From positions 1-64,000 of the forward strand of contig NZ_QNUG01000019.1 of the NCBI RefSeq assembly GCF_003385395.1: a stretch of DNA of 64,000 bases, written 5' to 3'. Below are positions 52,224-60,529 of the stretch, piece after piece (positions within the stretch are counted from its first letter, which is position 1; the number at the start of each line of letters is the position of its first letter). The stretch is from Epilithonimonas hispanica (GTDB lineage Bacteria > Bacteroidota > Bacteroidia > Flavobacteriales > Weeksellaceae). A program made the translations under genes and the position numbers. Under the pieces are notes generated by a model. That model was not told the DNA's origin. It saw only the letters and a program-made list of their open reading frames with translations, and did not search any database.

Positions 52224-54158
52224 ATGAAATTGAAATTCCCTCATTTGATTTCTGCTGTTGCGATATTTGCTTTTATCAGCAATTCTTACGCTCAGGAATC
52301 TCCAAAGTACGACTACACGGAAGCTTTTAAACCGTTTTTCTATCCTCAAACTGGAACTGAAACTCGTTCTGCAAGCGGACAGCCAGGACACAAATATTGG
52401 CAGAACTCAGCAGATTATCTGTTGAATGTAAGTCTTAATGAAGCTAATAATGAATTGACAGGTTCAGCCGAAATTACTTATACCAACAATAGTCCGGACC
52501 AGTTGAGCTTCCTTTGGTTGCAACTCGATCAAAATCTTTTTGCTAAAGATTCCAGAGGTAACGCTGTCGTTCCATTGTCGGGAAGTAGAAATGGAGCTCA
52601 CGGAGAAACTTTTGATGGTGGTTATAAAATCAAATCTGTAAAATATGACGGGAAAGATGTAAAATATACCATTACGGACACAAGAATGCAGATTGACCTT
52701 CCAAATGATTTGAAAGCTAACGGCGGTGTTGCAAAATTGAAAATTGAATATTCTTTCTTATCTCCAAAATACGGCTCGGACAGAATGGGCGTGGAAGATA
52801 CCAAAAACGGAAAAATTTTCACATTGGCGCAATGGTATCCGAGAATGTGTGTGTATGATGATGTAATGGGATGGAATACGCTTCCTTATCTTGGTGCCTC
52901 AGAATTTTACTTAGAATACGGAACATTGTCCGCCAATATTACTGTTCCAGCTAATCATTATGTTTTGGCTTCAGGGGAATTATTGAACGAGAAAGAAGTT
53001 TATTCTAAAGAAGAAATCAGTCGTTGGAACTCTGCAAGAAGCAGTGAAAAAACGGTGATGATTCATCCAGAATCTGAGTTGGGGAAAAATAATAAATCAG
53101 GAACAAAAACCTGGAAATTCAAAATTGAAAAAGCTAGAGATTTTGCTTGGGCTTCATCTGCGGCTTTCATTATTGATGCGGCGAGAATTAATCTTCCGAG
53201 CGGTAAAAAATCTTTAGCAATCTCCGCTTATCCTGTAGAAAGTGCAGGTGACAAAGCTTGGGGACGCTCTACTGAATATACAAAAGCCTCTATCGAACAT
53301 TACTCAGGAAAATGGTTCGAATATCCTTATCCTGCTGCAACCAATGTTGCAGGAAACGAAGGCGGAATGGAATATCCTGGAATTGTTTTCTGCCATAGAA
53401 ATTCTAAAGGCGAAAGTCTTTGGGGTGTGACTGACCACGAATTCGGGCACACTTGGTTTCCAATGATTGTTGGTTCTAACGAGAGAGTTTTTGCTTGGAT
53501 GGACGAAGGTTTCAATACGTTTATTAATGAACTTTCGACAGAAGCTTTCAACAAAGGCGAATATTACCATAAACAAGATATTGGAAAAATAGGACCGTTT
53601 GTTCAGAGTGATAATTTTGAGCAGATAATGGTTGGTCCGGACAATATGAAGGAGAGAAGTATAGGTGTTTTGGCTTACTTCAAACCAGGAGTTGGATTGG
53701 GAATCTTGAGAGAAACGATTCTTGGACCTGAAAAATTTGATAAAGCTTTCAAAACTTATGTTCACAGATGGGCGTTCAAACACCCGACGCCTTGGGATTT
53801 CTTCCACACAATCGAAAATGTTTCCGGTGAAGAGCTGAACTGGTTCTGGAGAGGTTGGTTTATGAACAAATGGAAAGTTGACCAAGCTGTGAAAACGGTA
53901 AAACCTGTGAATGACGATTTCAAAAACGGAACTCAAATCACAGTTGAAAATATTGGACAATTACCAATGCCGACAACAGTTTTAGTAACCTTCAAAGATG
54001 GAACTACTCAAACAGTGAAATTACCGGTTGAAGTTTGGAAACGTAATACAGAATGGACTTTCCAAATTGATTCTACAAAAGAAGTGACTAATGTAAAATT
54101 AGATCCGCAATCCATTGTTCCGGATATCAATCCTAAGAATAATGCTTGGCCAAACTAA
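52224..54158 (+). CDS. M1 family metallopeptidase (aminopeptidase)
   Basis: A secreted zinc aminopeptidase of 644 residues, starting at [24 protein letters not shown], a clear Sec signal peptide. The frame is open 16 codons further upstream, but that part spans the preceding terminator. The zinc site is HEFGHTWFP with the third ligand in [13 protein letters not shown]. The substrate motif GxMEN is altered to GGMEYPG. A C-terminal beta domain follows ([29 protein letters not shown]). It probably trims peptides in the periplasm or outside the cell. Confidence 0.93.
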   Translation: MKLKFPHLISAVAIFAFISNSYAQESPKYDYTEAFKPFFYPQTGTETRSASGQPGHKYWQNSADYLLNVSLNEANNELTGSAEITYTNNSPDQLSFLWLQLDQNLFAKDSRGNAVVPLSGSRNGAHGETFDGGYKIKSVKYDGKDVKYTITDTRMQIDLPNDLKANGGVAKLKIEYSFLSPKYGSDRMGVEDTKNGKIFTLAQWYPRMCVYDDVMGWNTLPYLGASEFYLEYGTLSANITVPANHYVLASGELLNEKEVYSKEEISRWNSARSSEKTVMIHPESELGKNNKSGTKTWKFKIEKARDFAWASSAAFIIDAARINLPSGKKSLAISAYPVESAGDKAWGRSTEYTKASIEHYSGKWFEYPYPAATNVAGNEGGMEYPGIVFCHRNSKGESLWGVTDHEFGHTWFPMIVGSNERVFAWMDEGFNTFINELSTEAFNKGEYYHKQDIGKIGPFVQSDNFEQIMVGPDNMKERSIGVLAYFKPGVGLGILRETILGPEKFDKAFKTYVHRWAFKHPTPWDFFHTIENVSGEELNWFWRGWFMNKWKVDQAVKTVKPVNDDFKNGTQITVENIGQLPMPTTVLVTFKDGTTQTVKLPVEVWKRNTEWTFQIDSTKEVTNVKLDPQSIVPDINPKNNAWPN

Positions 54159-54195
54159 GACTATTAAGATAATAGACTAATAGATAATAGAAAAA

Positions 54196-54220
54196 CGCTC
54201 CAATTATTGGAGCGCTTTTT
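54196..54220. terminator. Bidirectional terminator between the M1 peptidase and ribBA
   Basis: CGCTCCAA, TTA loop, TTGGAGCG, with A and T tracts on either side. It lies within a longer imperfect inverted repeat (54166-54271). Confidence 0.8.
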
Positions 54221-54278
54221 ATGTTTATTAAACAACAGATAAGATAATCTTTCATCTATCCGTCTATTATCTTTAAGT

Positions 54279-55403
54279 CTATTTCAAACAAACCATCTCG
54301 GTCACTTCCACATCATAGCCGGAAAGAATTGGTTTGATATTAGGATTCTGAGTAATCACTTTAAATTTATTAATGCCAAGATCTTTTAAGATTTGAGTTC
54401 CAATTCCATAATCACGGAAGTTAGGAGCAATCGTTGGTTGTTCGCTAGTTCCGTCTTGGAAATTAAGAAAATGTTTGATTCTGCTCAATGTATTTTCCTT
54501 GTTAGAAACATTATTGATGAAAACGACAGCACCTTTTCCTTCTGCATTGATAAGGTCAGTGATTTGCTGCATCAATGGATGTTCACCATTAGACAACCTA
54601 CTGAAAACATCAAAATAAGTTCCCGTTGACTGAACTCTCACAAGCACAGATTCGTCTGCAGACCAAGTTCCCTTTGTCAAGGCATAATGGATTTGTTCCG
54701 TCGGTTTTTCTTCGAAAACGTAAAATTTAAAATCTCCATAATGCGTTTTGATATCGCGCTCTTCGATTCTTTCCACAAGATCACCTTGTCTCATTCTGTA
54801 GTTGATAAGATCTTCGATAGAAACAACTTTCAAGTCGTGTTTTTCTCCGAATTTTAGAAGGTCAGGCAGCCTCGACATACTTCCGTCCTCATTTAGGATT
54901 TCGCAAATCACGCCACCTTCTTTTAGTCCTGCTAATCTTGTTAAATCAATTGCCGCTTCTGTATGTCCCGCTCTTTTCAGAACACCGCCTTCTCTTGCAC
55001 GAAGTGGGAAAATATGTCCAGGTCTCATCAAGTCGCCAGGTTTGGTTTCCTCATCCATAATCGCCAAGATGGTTTTTGCACGGTCACTTGCTGAGATTCC
55101 GGTTGTTGCACCTTTTCCAAGAAGGTCAACTGAAATCGTAAAAGCTGTTTCTTTCGGATCGGTAGAATTAGCCACCATCGAGTGAAGTTCCAGATCATCA
55201 CATCTTTTCTCGGTAAGAGGCATACAAATCAAACCTCTAGCGTGCGTTACCATAAAATTGACAATCTCAGGCGTTGTCAGTTCAGCAGCTGCTAAAAGAT
55301 CCCCTTCGTTTTCGCGGTCTTCATCATCTACAACGATGATCATTTTACCATTTTTAAGGTCTTCCAGCGCTTCTTCTATTGTATTAAGTTGGAAATTATC
55401 CAT
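54279..55403 (-). CDS. ribB: RibBA: DHBP synthase with degenerate GTP cyclohydrolase II domain
   Basis: Residues 1-200 are a normal 3,4-dihydroxy-2-butanone-4-phosphate synthase, making the 4-carbon unit of riboflavin from ribulose 5-phosphate: VVDDEDRENEGDLLAAAE, HARGLICMPLT, TGISASDRAKTI and GHIFPLRAREGGVLKRAGHTEA. Residues about 205-374 retain the cyclohydrolase II fold, but the zinc motif is gone: VLVRVQSTGTYFDVFSRL replaces the HSEC...CxC region and has no cysteines. Only the ribB activity is expected. The stand-alone ribA at 40301 has all ligands. A TATCTTTG element lies at 55423-55430. Confidence 0.93.
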   Translation of the reverse strand: MDNFQLNTIEEALEDLKNGKMIIVVDDEDRENEGDLLAAAELTTPEIVNFMVTHARGLICMPLTEKRCDDLELHSMVANSTDPKETAFTISVDLLGKGATTGISASDRAKTILAIMDEETKPGDLMRPGHIFPLRAREGGVLKRAGHTEAAIDLTRLAGLKEGGVICEILNEDGSMSRLPDLLKFGEKHDLKVVSIEDLINYRMRQGDLVERIEERDIKTHYGDFKFYVFEEKPTEQIHYALTKGTWSADESVLVRVQSTGTYFDVFSRLSNGEHPLMQQITDLINAEGKGAVVFINNVSNKENTLSRIKHFLNFQDGTSEQPTIAPNFRDYGIGTQILKDLGINKFKVITQNPNIKPILSGYDVEVTEMVCLK

Positions 55404-55422
55404 TGTTTCAAAAAAATTTTTG

Positions 55423-55430
55423 CAAAGATA
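55423..55430 (-). promoter_or_regulatory. ribBA -7 element
   Basis: Minus-strand TATCTTTG, 19 bases before the ATG. No good -33 element is seen at the normal distance. No FMN-riboswitch landmarks are visible in this short leader. Confidence 0.45.
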
Positions 55431-55493
55431 CTTATTTAGAACCTAAATAAAGATTGTAACAATCAATTAAAAATATGCAGAAAATGTATTTTC

Positions 55494-55611
55494 AGGAGCC
55501 GGGAACCTGCTTTCCGCTACAATCTTTTTTGCAAGACGCTTTGTTTTCAAATATTATGAGTTTTCCGCAAAAAAGGATTTCCACTGCAATCAGTGCTATG
55601 ACGCATTTGGT
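55494..55611. repeat. Dispersed palindromic repeat, copy B
   Basis: AGGAGCCGGGAACCTGCTTT and CTACAATCTTTTTTGC on the left, GCAAAAAAGGATTTCCACTG on the right. The left and right parts closely match copy A (10517-10640), while the spacer is unrelated and lacks the TGTCAGGCAGAGG segment. It lies between ribBA and tRNA-Cys. Confidence 0.7.
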
Positions 55612-55671
55612 CATCAAATCAAGCTTTTACAATTCCAAGTCACTTTTTTTGAAAAATAAAATCAGATAAAA

Positions 55672-55702
55672 TTTGAATTCTAAAAAAAAAACACTAAATT
55701 TG
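55672..55702 (+). promoter_or_regulatory. tRNA-Cys promoter
   Basis: TTTG at 55672-55675 and TAAATTTG at 55695-55702, 19 bases apart, placing the start just before the tRNA 5' end. Confidence 0.65.
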
Positions 55703-55717
55703 CAAACCAAACAAAAC

Positions 55718-55788
55718 GGTGCTTTGGCCGAGTGGCTAGGCAGTGGTCTGCAACACCATCTACAGCGGTTCGAATCCGCTAGGCACCT
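55718..55788 (+). tRNA. tRNA-Cys (GCA)
   Basis: A 71-nt cloverleaf. The acceptor GGTGCTT pairs with AGGCACC (wobble inside), with discriminator T and no encoded CCA. The anticodon stem GTGGT/ACCAT encloses CTGCAAC, anticodon GCA, and the T-arm is AGCGGTTCGAATCCGCT. Its 3' end is the left attachment site of the integrative element; the tRNA itself is intact. Confidence 0.93.
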
Positions 55789-55791
55789 CAC
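55777..55791 (+). repeat. attL: 15-bp direct repeat in the tRNA-Cys 3' end
   Basis: CGCTAGGCACCTCAC occurs here, in the T-arm/acceptor 3' strand, and again at 62685-62699 in the same orientation. It marks the left boundary of the element. Confidence 0.85.
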
Positions 55792-55795
55792 AATA

Positions 55796-55836
55796 AAACC
55801 CTAACTCATTTATTAATAATGCTTTAGGGTTTTTTG
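55796..55836 (+). terminator. Terminator behind tRNA-Cys, carried by the element
   Basis: AAACCCTAA and TTAGGGTTT (9-bp stem) with a 19-base loop and T tract. A similar but non-identical hairpin follows the right repeat, so this copy probably came with the element. Confidence 0.75.
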
Positions 55837-55845
55837 TTTGATGAT

Positions 55846-55866
55846 AATTCCAACCAAATTCCAACC
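55846..55866 (+). repeat. Doubled 10-bp motif, left end (candidate integrase arm site)
   Basis: Two AATTCCAACC units separated by one A. The same 21 bases recur in the same orientation at 62546-62566 near the other end. A single diverged unit (AATTCCAACT) is at 56032-56041. The remainder of 55867-56359 is AT-rich without a convincing gene. Confidence 0.75.
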
Positions 55867-56359
55867 ATTTGAAAAAAGTTTTATTTTTTGTGTCTTATTT
55901 TGTTAGTGATTTATAATTTTAATTCTATTGGGTGTTGGTTATTTATTAAAAGTTTAAACACTAGGCTACATAACGCCTTATTATCTGTAACCATAAATTA
56001 TCAATATTCTTAGGGTAATAAAATCTATGTAAATTCCAACTAAAAAATAGACAAAAGAGTTGTTTCAATCACGGGTTATGTGTTTATATTCTATGCACAA
56101 TATAAAAAAGTGTGAGTTTTTAGTCAAGTATTGAGAGTTTAGATATACATAGATTTGCGCTTGTAAGATTTGGTTATTTCACTTAGAACAAAAATACCCC
56201 GCCCTTTCTTTTTTCAGATTTCGATTTCAAAATTCAAACTCGTTTTTATGTAACTTGACATAGAATAAAGAAATATCAATTCGTTCTAGTAATATTCAGA
56301 AGTATATCGGATTTAGAGTTAATAGGCTGGTTACAGTTGTTATTTTGTGGAAATCTATA

Positions 56360-56503
56360 TCAACTTTTTATCTTTTTATCTTGTGCCTCTGCCTTAGCTT
56401 TAGCTTCATTTAGTACAACGTTCATTGCTCGTAGTTTGATTGCTTTCATTCTTTCTATCTGCTCTTGGCTCAATGGCGGTTTGGGGTTCGGGTTGTCTTT
56501 CAT
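56360..56503 (-). CDS. 47-residue charged helical protein, unknown
   Basis: ATG at 56503 and TGA at 56360 encode MKDNPNPKPPLSQEQIERMK followed by an Ala/Lys/Glu-rich helix ending KAEAQDKKIKS. The composition is that of a real protein: a proline-rich start, then one amphipathic helix. It follows the Rep-like gene after 42 bases on the same strand. A small helper of replication or transfer is possible, but function is unknown. The opposite-strand 63-codon frame here is hydrophobic and I regard it as a shadow. Confidence 0.5.
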   Translation of the reverse strand: MKDNPNPKPPLSQEQIERMKAIKLRAMNVVLNEAKAKAEAQDKKIKS

Positions 56504-56545
56504 AATATTGTTTTCCCGAAATTACTAAAATTATAGTTCGGTACT

Positions 56546-57919
56546 TTAAAAATTAAATTGTAATTGATTCTGCGGATAATTACGTTCCTCAAACCTTGCT
56601 CTATTGTTCCTTGGGTTGCTGTCGGTATCTCGGATGACTTTGCAGATTCTGTATAGTTGTTCTTTTTCGGTAAGTTTTTTTGCTTTGTTGGTCAAGTATT
56701 TTTTTTCGAGGAATTTATATATCTCGTGATTATTTTCTTTCAGGTTTTTCAAAGTTTTTTCTCTTAAAAATTTGCTCCTTATATTTTGAGTGCTGATGTC
56801 TAATCCTGTGATTTTACACACTCTTTTATTTTCATTTCTTTTCTGGATTAGATTTGTCGTTTTTCCTATACCAATGTAGTTGCAAAGATTGCAGAATCTA
56901 TTATTAAGTTCGATGTCTATTGAGTTTTCGCTTATATAAATGTGTAAAAAGTTAGATAGGAATTTGGACGTACTTTTTACCATTATTTCGTTAGGAATCC
57001 CGACATACTTTTTGAGTTGCAGATGCTCCAAAATTGTTTCCCGAAGTTCCTGTTTGATGTCGGTTTTCTTAGGCATTTTTTCGGAATAATATTTTCTTTG
57101 CTCGTTCCGATTTCTGGTATTTAGAGATTCCCAATAGCCTTTCACTTGGTACTGATAGTATTTTTTCTGTTGTGGATTTGTTAGCTTCTTTGTGTTGATG
57201 TCTTTGATGGAAAAGAAAAATAGTTTATCAAATTCTTTTAGAAGCTGGTTGGTTATCCTTTCCTCTGCATTCTCACAAAATAAACTTTCCATATTGCCAA
57301 AGTCTATGTAGTCAAACTTTTCTGCTCTCTGGAGCTTGGTTTCGAATCTCATTATATTGCTCGGGCAATAATCGAGTTCAAAATAAGTCTTGTCTTGGTC
57401 ATTGTCTTTTTGTTCGGATTTAATATAAAATTTTGTTTTCAGATATTTGTCAGATTTGTTCTCTGCAAATCGGTAATGTTTGTATTTGTTGTGGGTTTCA
57501 AAAAATTGAGAACCTTTTGACAATGCAGAATTGAGAAGAGTGTAAACATCACTCTGTACAGAAAAGTTGATTCCTATTTCCAAAGAGGATATATAAAACT
57601 CTTGGAATAATTCTTTTGTAATCCCAATGGATTCAAAGGTTTTGATAATTTGATTTCTTGCTTTTACAAATGTGAAGTAATTGGCATTGTGCAGATTATC
57701 ATTGTACTGTTTATGAGGACTGAATGCTACAAATAGTTTCGGACATTCCTGGTATTTATTAATCTGGGCATAGATTTTTATCCCATTTCCATTGTTGTAA
57801 ACAGTAGCGTTTTCCCAACCCTTTTCATTTTTGGAAATAGCAAATCTATCCCGAATGTTATCTAGGATAATACCAATAGCATTGCGATTATAAGTACCGA
57901 AAAGAGAATAATCTATCAA
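56546..57919 (-). CDS. Replication-initiation-like protein (gene II/X-type) of the element
   Basis: 457 residues. The N-terminal half resembles phage/plasmid replication proteins of the gene II/X type: GNGIKIYAQINKYQECPKLFVAFSPHKQY, the FYISSLEIGINFSVQS strand, and NIMRFETKLQRAEKF. The C-terminal half is Lys-rich and helical, with a conserved-looking CKITGLDISTQN segment near residue 370. No HUH motif is obvious; the nicking tyrosine cannot be placed by eye. It could start rolling-circle replication of the excised circle. I hold the family call as moderate. Confidence 0.55.
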   Translation of the reverse strand: MIDYSLFGTYNRNAIGIILDNIRDRFAISKNEKGWENATVYNNGNGIKIYAQINKYQECPKLFVAFSPHKQYNDNLHNANYFTFVKARNQIIKTFESIGITKELFQEFYISSLEIGINFSVQSDVYTLLNSALSKGSQFFETHNKYKHYRFAENKSDKYLKTKFYIKSEQKDNDQDKTYFELDYCPSNIMRFETKLQRAEKFDYIDFGNMESLFCENAEERITNQLLKEFDKLFFFSIKDINTKKLTNPQQKKYYQYQVKGYWESLNTRNRNEQRKYYSEKMPKKTDIKQELRETILEHLQLKKYVGIPNEIMVKSTSKFLSNFLHIYISENSIDIELNNRFCNLCNYIGIGKTTNLIQKRNENKRVCKITGLDISTQNIRSKFLREKTLKNLKENNHEIYKFLEKKYLTNKAKKLTEKEQLYRICKVIRDTDSNPRNNRARFEERNYPQNQLQFNF

Positions 57920-58012
57920 TGGATTAACTTTTGTGGATTAGAGAAAATCAGTATATTTGTAGTGTTGTAATGGTTGCCACTATTACACATTTAGAACAAT
58001 TAGGGAGCGGTA

Positions 58013-58450
58013 TTACTCGTTCCCTTTTTCGTTCATATCGTTTAACATTACTTTGATAATTTCCGTTACTATTCTCGTGCGGTCTGCTGGGATGAATGGA
58101 TAGAACTGCGGACAAATGCGGATATAAACAGTTTCCCAATCTTCGGGAATGAATGCGACAAACAAAGATTTTTTTTCCTTTACTTTTAAATCTGCATAAT
58201 AAAATCCCTTTGTTCCTGCTGGGCGTAATCCTGTAATGGTGCATTTGCTCCAGTTGGTTGTATCTCGGATTTTCAAAAGGTTGTCTGCTCCTGTGGTAGA
58301 ATTATGACCGTTGTTTTTCTCGGTGCGTATCAGTTCGGAAAATGCTATCTTTTCGTAATTGGATAGTCTGTATTGCCTGAATGTCTTTTTAACCTCATCG
58401 AGTTTGTAAATCATTCCGTAGTGGTCGGGGGTGTAAGTGGTTGCCGTCAT
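58013..58450 (-). CDS. Hypothetical protein of the element (145 aa)
   Basis: Soluble mixed alpha/beta protein: TYTPDHYGMIYKLDEVKKTFRQYRLSNYEKIAFSELIRTEKNN, then WSKCTITGLRPAGTKGFYYADLKVKEKKSLFVAFIPEDWETVYIRICPQFYP. The gene starts 2 bases after the helix-turn-helix gene ends, so the two are translated together, and it is upstream of the Rep-like gene. I do not recognise the family. Confidence 0.65.
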   Translation of the reverse strand: MTATTYTPDHYGMIYKLDEVKKTFRQYRLSNYEKIAFSELIRTEKNNGHNSTTGADNLLKIRDTTNWSKCTITGLRPAGTKGFYYADLKVKEKKSLFVAFIPEDWETVYIRICPQFYPFIPADRTRIVTEIIKVMLNDMNEKGNE

Positions 58451-58452
58451 TA

Positions 58453-58740
58453 TTAAGAAAGTTTATTTTTATTAATAATTTGCTCCACTTCACTACGTTT
58501 GAAATAAACACGGTTGCCAAGTCCGTAACTCGGTATTTTACCCTCTTTGCGCCATCTGTGCAAACTGCTCATATCTATTTTTAAGAGTTTGCAGACTTCG
58601 GAACGTGTAAGATATTCCGTAGGTTGTTTGGGTTGGAATTGGGCGGAGAGTTGCGCCGTTAGTTCTGGTATCAGAGAATTTTTTAATTCTGTGATGAGGT
58701 CGGTCGGTGATGTGCTGATAAATTGAATAGTAGAACTCAT
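58453..58740 (-). CDS. Helix-turn-helix (excisionase/MerR-like) DNA-binding protein
   Basis: 95 residues from the ATG at 58740; a TTG ten codons earlier is possible. The C-terminal half is a winged helix-turn-helix of the excisionase type: EYLTRSEVCKLLKIDMSSLHRWRKEGKIPSYGLGNRVYFKRSEVEQII. Such proteins in Bacteroidota elements act as excision directionality factors or regulators of mobilisation genes. It leads the unknown-Rep gene group. Confidence 0.85.
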   Translation of the reverse strand: MSSTIQFISTSPTDLITELKNSLIPELTAQLSAQFQPKQPTEYLTRSEVCKLLKIDMSSLHRWRKEGKIPSYGLGNRVYFKRSEVEQIINKNKLS

Positions 58741-58816
58741 AATTTTCTGTGTTGAAATATTATGAGACAAAGTGAATATAGTTTTGTTCCTGTTTTATTC
58801 CGTTTTTATTCTTATT

Positions 58817-59257
58817 TTATTCTTGATGAGATGTCTTGAAATATATTTCTAGATTACGTAGTGTTTTTTGATGACTGTCAGTTTCTCCTCTAATATCTCT
58901 TCCTAAATAATTGAAATTAAATCTTTCCAAAACTAATTCTTTATAACGTTCTTGACTGATTTTTTCTACTTTATTAAAATAAAAAAATATTTGATTGAAC
59001 TTCGTTAATTCAGTAAATGATTTGTTTTTTTGATTGAAATTATCATTTAAATAGTCTAATAGTTTTAATTTTGTCATATCTCCATTGAATAATGTGAACG
59101 CATTTCTTTCATCATTATTTTTATATGGTATTTTAGATTCATATTTTGTAATTATGTTTTGCAATTCTTCCTCTGTATATCCAAAAGTTTCGAAAATTAC
59201 ATTTGCAATATAATCGTCTCCTAAATAATCGTGTAGATGGTCGTCATCAAAATCCAT
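58817..59257 (-). CDS. Hypothetical acidic protein of the element (146 aa)
   Basis: I start at MDFDDDHLHDYLGDDYIANVIF (59257). The frame is open to 59332, overlapping the preceding gene by 14 bases, but those extra 25 residues look non-coding. Mostly helical: FETFGYTEEELQNIITKYESK, FTLFNGDMTKLKLLDYLNDNFNQK, RYKELVLERFNFNYLGRDIRGETDSHQKTLRNLEIYFKT. Base composition is clearly AT-richer than the neighbouring Fic gene. No family is recognised. It is paired with the gene at 59319. Confidence 0.6.
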   Translation of the reverse strand: MDFDDDHLHDYLGDDYIANVIFETFGYTEEELQNIITKYESKIPYKNNDERNAFTLFNGDMTKLKLLDYLNDNFNQKNKSFTELTKFNQIFFYFNKVEKISQERYKELVLERFNFNYLGRDIRGETDSHQKTLRNLEIYFKTSHQE

Positions 59258-59318
59258 AATTCTAAAATTTATAATTGGTTGCCAAATAATAAAACTTATA
59301 TTTCCTAAAATAGAATTA

Positions 59319-59633
59319 TTAAATATCTGCAAGGATATAGTTATTAGCTACATTTTTTAAAATATTTTCCTCCTCTTTTCTCAAACTTATTTTATATCCT
59401 AAACTATCGTACAAATCGAGCTTTTTAATCTCTTTGGTTTTAATTCCATAATCAATAACATATTTATCATAGCTTACCTCAACTTTAAGTTTTATTAGCA
59501 TTTGATTTTCAAGGGTAATTATTTTTACTCTTGTAGATTTCCCTGTAGAATTAGGTGTGAATCTTATTGTAAAGTTTTCTTTTTCCTTTTTTATCGCCGG
59601 GATTACATATTGGGCTAAAGCTTCTAATTGCAT
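59319..59633 (-). CDS. Hypothetical protein of the element (104 aa)
   Basis: 104 residues starting MQLEALAQYVIPAIKKEKEN. The middle is a run of beta strands (FTIRFTPNSTGKSTRVKIITL, MLIKLKVEVSYDKYVIDYGIKT) and a helical end (LRKEEENILKNVANNYI). No signal peptide or membrane segment. It precedes the 146-residue gene on the same strand and may form a two-gene module with it. I do not recognise the family. Confidence 0.6.
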   Translation of the reverse strand: MQLEALAQYVIPAIKKEKENFTIRFTPNSTGKSTRVKIITLENQMLIKLKVEVSYDKYVIDYGIKTKEIKKLDLYDSLGYKISLRKEEENILKNVANNYILADI

Positions 59634-59659
59634 AATTCTAATTTTTTATTGGTTAAATA

Positions 59660-60400
59660 TTAATTTTCTGATATTTTCACAATCCTTTCCATCGTTTCCC
59701 TTACATTTTCTGTGATGAGGTCTATAAATGGCTGTTTGCTGTCTTCTGTTTGTGCGGTTTCTAATGCTCCGTAATATTTCAAACGGCTATCCACATCACC
59801 TTTTAGAATAGCAATCGGGAATCCGTTTTGTAATAAAATCAAATTCATCAAAAGGCGTGAAGTTCGTCCGTTGCCGTCTATAAATGGGTGTATGGTTACC
59901 AAACGCTCGTGCATTTCTGCGGATAGCTCTATGGGGTGCAATTGGTCTTTGTTTTCATTATACCAAATAAATAAATCCTCCATCTGTTTTGGTACGATAT
60001 ACGGTTGTGGTGGGATGTGTTTTGCTCCCGAAATAAGTACCTGTACATTTCTATACTTTCCTGCGTTGGCGTTGTCTATGCCCTGCAAAATGAGTTGGTG
60101 TATTTGCAATAAATCTCTTTCGGTAATAGGTTCGTTTTGCGTTGCCAGTTCTTTTATGTATTCTATGGCGTGTTGGTGGTTGATGGCTTCAAGGTGTTCG
60201 TTTAGAGATTTCCCCCCAATGGTTAATCCTTTTTCAATAACCAATGCAGTTTCTTGCAAAGTCAGAGTATTACCCTCTATTTTGTTACTCTCGTAGGTGT
60301 ATTCAATCTCAAACGCCTTTGCTACTTTGTCGCTGTGGTTTTGTCGCAAATGGTTGAGTTTGTCTTTGAGCTGGTCGAGGTCGGTGTATTTGTTTTCCAT
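59660..60400 (-). CDS. Fic domain protein (class II, N-terminal inhibitory motif)
   Basis: Fic enzymes usually transfer AMP to a target protein. The 246-residue chain has the full catalytic motif HPFIDGNGRTSR (171-182). It also has an N-terminal inhibitory motif matching [S/T]xxxE[G/N] (S38-NKI-E42-G43), which holds the enzyme auto-inhibited. It is therefore self-contained and needs no separate antitoxin gene. Target unknown. It lies between HigBA and the unknown gene pair. Confidence 0.9.
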   Translation of the reverse strand: MENKYTDLDQLKDKLNHLRQNHSDKVAKAFEIEYTYESNKIEGNTLTLQETALVIEKGLTIGGKSLNEHLEAINHQHAIEYIKELATQNEPITERDLLQIHQLILQGIDNANAGKYRNVQVLISGAKHIPPQPYIVPKQMEDLFIWYNENKDQLHPIELSAEMHERLVTIHPFIDGNGRTSRLLMNLILLQNGFPIAILKGDVDSRLKYYGALETAQTEDSKQPFIDLITENVRETMERIVKISEN

Positions 60401-60529
60401 TTTTTTAAACGATTTTCAAATGGTTTTCCAATTTTTCTGTTATTCTCATTGCCTTGTCTAATCTTTTCGGTTTTATTCTAAATATTGACCATTCCATCGG
60501 TTTTATGCCCTGTTTGTGGTTTGATATTT

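Noticed and set aside
55718-55788. tRNA-Cys disrupted by the element
   Set aside because: The full cloverleaf is intact on the left; integration only duplicated the last bases at the right end.
56337-56528. Hydrophobic plus-strand 63-codon frame at the left end of the element
   Set aside because: The minus strand over the same bases encodes a well-formed charged 47-residue protein following the Rep-like gene; the hydrophobic reading is its mirror.
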